Assembly: GCA_050697155.1 (NCBI GenBank)
Contig: JBOGZD010000070.1
Span: 1-15,363, forward strand
Length of the DNA: 15,363 nucleotides
Source: JBOGZD01 sp050697155
GTDB taxonomy: Bacteria > Actinomycetota > Thermoleophilia > Solirubrobacterales > 70-9
Direction: 5' to 3'
Both the position numbers and the translations under genes were made by a program. Positions 13,327-15,363 of this stretch are shown in pieces. Under the pieces are notes generated by a model. The model made no database searches and had not been told where the DNA came from. It saw only the letters and a list, made by a program, of their open reading frames with translations. Positions within the stretch are counted from its first letter, which is position 1, and the number at the start of each line of letters is the position of its first letter.

Positions 13327-14256
13327 GACGGCGAGACCGACACGCTGGCGCTCTCCTCGACGATCGTCGCCAACAACAGCTCGGGCGAGGGCGCGGGCGA
13401 CCTCGACGGCGGCGGCCCCGAGCCGGGGACGTTCGCGACCGGGTTCTCGCTGATCGAGGACCCGAATCCGCCCGGGGGCGCGACCATCGCCGAGGCCCCG
13501 GCGGGCTCGAACGTCTTCGGCGCAGACCCGGCGCTCGGAGGCCTTGCCAACAACGGCGGCCCGACCCAGACCCACCTGCCGGCGCCGACCAGCCCGGCGC
13601 TCGACGTCGGGGTAAACAACAACCTCCAGACCGACCAGCGCGGCCTCGCGCGAACCCAAGACCTGTCGGCGATCGCCAACGGGGCCAGCCCCGACGGCAG
13701 CGACATCGGCGCGGTGGAGCTCCAGGCCGCCGACTGCCAGGGCCAGGGCGCCCTGAAGCTGGAGGGCACCGACGCAGACGACACCCTCACCGGCACCGAC
13801 GGCCCCGACTCGATCGCGGGCCTGGGGGGCAACGACAGCGCCGACGGCGGAGGCGGAGACGACTGCGTAAACGGAGACGAGGGCAAGGACAACCTCAAGG
13901 GCGGCGCCGGCAAGGACCAGGTAAACGGCGGCGCCGGCAAGGATCGCCTGGCCGGCAACGGCGGCAAGGACAAGCTCAAGGGCCAGGGCGGCAGGGACAA
14001 CCTCAAGGGAGGCGGCGGCAAGGACAACCTCAGGGGCGGGGGAGGAAAGGACAAGCTCTCAGGCGGCGCCGGCAAGGACAAGCTCTCGGGCGGCGGCGGC
14101 AAGGACCGCCTCAAGGGCGGTCCCGGCAAGGACAAGCTCAAGGCGGCCGGGGGCGGCAAGGACAAGGTCAACTGCGGTGGCGGCAAGGACAAGGTGATCG
14201 CCGACGCAAAGGACAAGGTCTCGCAGAGCTGCGAGAAGGTGGTCGTGAGGGGCTAG
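12229..14256 (+). CDS. Secreted right-handed beta-helix protein, choice-of-anchor Q type, with RTX-like C-terminal repeats (copy 1)
   Basis: The 675-residue protein has a long basic n-region, a hydrophobic core (TALGAGSALGATVLLAP) and a likely signal-peptidase site AQA|D after residue 44. The mature part starts with DTIVVDSLDADGPG, like proteins that open with a 'SLREAI' segment. It then shows about eight GGG[IV] turns between residues 140 and 370, each in a coil with 'TISxN' or 'TIVxN' patterns, typical of polymorphic-membrane-protein-like beta-helices. GGLANNGGPTQTHLP followed by SPALDVG, TDQRGLAR and DIGAVEL matches the choice-of-anchor Q module. Residues from about 511 are nonapeptide repeats. 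It is probably a surface or extracellular protein of unknown ligand. ATG at 12229 has GAGGAGG 6 bases upstream; the TTG at 12214 overlaps that site and is rejected. A near-copy starts 9 bases after the stop. Confidence 0.85.
   Translation: MSKRSIRRAREQRQAVGHSRLAKTALGAGSALGATVLLAPAAQADTIVVDSLDADGPGTLDDAVVEANTNNVADLITFASGLSGTIEIDGHLEIYDEALEIQGPGGSVITVDAQGLDRVFYLGSFDEPNTPVTISGLTVTGGDADGAVVGGGIASIPFDDEVADLTLADMVITGNDAAADGGGVYVEGGSLTVVNSLITANEAGEYGGGIFLYGAAGDAATQLTVTNTTISDNLADFSGGGVYVSDASGDAVFQGSTVANNTSNRHGGGISFWGDNNVDAGLTLDATTVSGNSAGGAAGGVWFLGPSGPSVVRNSTISGNSAYRGGGIDALPFYDEPIAVTNSTIVDNEAEASGGGVFLFGADGDGDGETDTLALSSTIVANNSSGEGAGDLDGGGPEPGTFATGFSLIEDPNPPGGATIAEAPAGSNVFGADPALGGLANNGGPTQTHLPAPTSPALDVGVNNNLQTDQRGLARTQDLSAIANGASPDGSDIGAVELQAADCQGQGALKLEGTDADDTLTGTDGPDSIAGLGGNDSADGGGGDDCVNGDEGKDNLKGGAGKDQVNGGAGKDRLAGNGGKDKLKGQGGRDNLKGGGGKDNLRGGGGKDKLSGGAGKDKLSGGGGKDRLKGGPGKDKLKAAGGGKDKVNCGGGKDKVIADAKDKVSQSCEKVVVRG
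13759..14220 (+). repeat. About 16 RTX-like nonapeptide repeats encoded as 27-bp units
   Basis: Within copy 1, residues from about 511 to 664 break into nine-residue units of the form L-x-G-G-x-G-K-D-x. The first four or five are acidic and near the RTX consensus (GTDGPDS, GLGGNDS, GGGGDDC). About ten later units carry Lys where RTX calcium-binding repeats have Asn or Asp. The DNA is built of 27-base units around GGCGGCGGCAAGGAC with small variations. The last units lose register (VNCGGGKDKVIADAKDKV) before a Cys-containing end. Confidence 0.85.
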
Positions 14257-14265
14257 GAGGTAGGG

Positions 14266-15363
14266 ATGTCTGAACGATCGATTCGCAGGGCCCGCGAGCA
14301 GCGCCAAGCGGCGGGTCACAGCAGGCTGGCCAAGACGGCGCTCGGCGCCGGCTCCGCGCTCGGCGCGACCGTCCTGCTCGCCCCCGCGGCGCAGGCCGAC
14401 ACGATCGTCGTCGACAGCCTCGACGCGGACGGGCCGGGCACCCTGGACGACGCGGTCGTCGAGGCGAACACGAACAACGTAGCCGACCTGATCACCTTCG
14501 CCTCCGGGCTCAGCGGGACGATCGAGATCGACGGTCACCTCGAGATCTACGACGAGGCGCTCGAGATCCAGGGCCCGGGCGGGAGCGTGATCACCGTCGA
14601 CGCCCAGGGCCTCGACCGGGTCTTCTACCTCGGGTCATTCGATGAGCCGAACACACCGGTGACGATCTCGGGGCTGACCGTGACCGGTGGCGACGCCGAC
14701 GGCGCCGTCGTCGGGGGAGGGATCGCGAGCATCCCGTTCGACGACGAGGTGGCCGACCTCACCCTCGCCGACATGGTGATCACCGGCAACGACGCCGCCG
14801 CCGACGGCGGCGGCGTCTACGTCGAGGGCGGCTCGCTGACGGTGGTCAACAGCCTGATCACCGCGAACGAGGCCGGCGAGTACGGCGGCGGGATCTTCCT
14901 CTACGGCGCCGCCGGTGATGCGGCGACCCAGCTCACGGTCACGAACACGACGATCTCCGACAACCTCGCCGACTTTTCCGGGGGCGGGGTCTACGTCAGC
15001 GACGCGAGCGGCGACGCGGTGTTCCAGGGCTCGACCGTGGCGAACAACACCAGCAACAGGCACGGGGGCGGGATCTCGTTCTGGGGCGACAACAATGTCG
15101 ACGCCGGGCTGACGCTCGACGCGACGACGGTCTCGGGCAACTCCGCCGGGGGGGCGGCCGGCGGGGTCTGGTTCCTCGGTCCCTCCGGTCCGAGCGTGGT
15201 TCGCAACTCGACGATCTCGGGCAACTCCGCCTACCGCGGCGGCGGGATCGACGCCCTCCCGTTCTACGACGAGCCGATCGCGGTCACCAACTCGACCATC
15301 GTCGACAACGAGGCCGAGGCGAGCGGCGGCGGGGTTTTCCTGTTCGGCGCAGACGGCGACGGC
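14266..15363 (+). CDS. Secreted right-handed beta-helix protein, copy 2 (3' end outside the window)
   Basis: This frame is open for 366 codons to the window edge. ATG at 14266 has AGGAGG 5 bases upstream, overlapping the stop codon of copy 1, so the two genes are almost certainly co-transcribed and translationally linked. The protein differs from copy 1 only near the start: MSERSIRRAREQRQAAG here, against MSKRSIRRAREQRQAVG. From residue 17 on the visible residues are identical, including the signal peptide core, the AQA|D cleavage site and the GGG[IV] beta-helix turns. Whether it also ends in choice-of-anchor Q and lysine-rich RTX-like modules cannot be seen. The role is presumed the same as copy 1, with the function unknown. 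Confidence 0.85.
   Translation, partial: MSERSIRRAREQRQAAGHSRLAKTALGAGSALGATVLLAPAAQADTIVVDSLDADGPGTLDDAVVEANTNNVADLITFASGLSGTIEIDGHLEIYDEALEIQGPGGSVITVDAQGLDRVFYLGSFDEPNTPVTISGLTVTGGDADGAVVGGGIASIPFDDEVADLTLADMVITGNDAAADGGGVYVEGGSLTVVNSLITANEAGEYGGGIFLYGAAGDAATQLTVTNTTISDNLADFSGGGVYVSDASGDAVFQGSTVANNTSNRHGGGISFWGDNNVDAGLTLDATTVSGNSAGGAAGGVWFLGPSGPSVVRNSTISGNSAYRGGGIDALPFYDEPIAVTNSTIVDNEAEASGGGVFLFGADGDG
14266..15363 (+). repeat. Long direct tandem repeat, second unit (visible overlap)
   Basis: This is the second unit of the repeat starting at 12229. The exact match to copy 1 covers 14419-15363, after the last substitution at 14418 (C here, T at 12381). The unit period of 2037 bases equals copy 1 plus the 9-base gap. 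Confidence 0.93.

Noticed and set aside
12598..13659. Minus-strand open frame opposite the beta-helix gene, repeated opposite copy 2
   Set aside because: It is a shadow of the repetitive beta-helix coding sequence; it recurs only because the underlying DNA is duplicated.
13759..14220. Regularly spaced short repeats that might suggest a CRISPR array
   Set aside because: The units are contiguous 27-bp protein-coding repeats without spacers, in frame with a secreted protein, and no cas gene is nearby.

Overview
The window is very GC-rich chromosomal DNA with tightly packed genes, many GTG and some TTG starts, and short or overlapping junctions. Gene content (a Rel with an RFKD synthetase motif, a zinc-ribbon threonine-synthase-type enzyme, an Rv2613c-like HIT protein, choice-of-anchor Q beta-helix proteins with degenerate RTX tails) points to a deep-branching actinobacterium, most likely Thermoleophilia/Solirubrobacterales. 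The taxonomic call is an inference from family resemblance, not a search. I see no tRNA, rRNA, CRISPR array, transposase or phage gene.

Layout. (1) Bases 1-3421, plus strand: the 3' end of a probable recJ, then a full-length bifunctional (p)ppGpp synthetase/hydrolase (rel) whose only well-placed start is an ATA behind a perfect Shine-Dalgarno. A family 2 glycosyltransferase follows, overlapping the rel stop by one base. (2) Bases 3459-10639, minus strand: nine closely spaced genes that look like one operon. In transcription order they are a CorA-type channel, an Ap4A-phosphorylase-like HIT protein, a phosphomannomutase/phosphoglucomutase, an OafA/YrhL-type membrane acyltransferase, a metallo-beta-lactamase-fold hydrolase with a winged-helix tail, a diacylglycerol-kinase-type lipid kinase, a second HIT protein, a 73-residue protein that looks like an internally deleted SnoaL-like protein, and a GerW/YtfJ-family protein with a C-terminal membrane segment. 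Several members suggest cell-envelope sugar and lipid chemistry. (3) Bases 10640-12097, plus strand: a textbook SAM-I (S-box) riboswitch with readable antiterminator and terminator, followed by a zinc-ribbon, PLP-dependent threonine-synthase-family gene. (4) Bases 12229-15363, plus strand: two tandem secreted beta-helix genes, nearly identical over all that is visible of the second, which runs off the window. The first ends in a run of lysine-rich RTX-like nonapeptides.

How the parts work together. The most informative piece is the riboswitch. An OFF switch for S-adenosylmethionine makes little sense for pure threonine synthesis. It makes good sense if the threonine-synthase-like enzyme makes homocysteine from O-phosphohomoserine, so this gene is better treated as a candidate methionine-pathway enzyme. 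The tandem beta-helix pair is the other notable feature: all seven differences lie in the first 153 bases and the next 945 bases match exactly, which suggests recent duplication or gene conversion.
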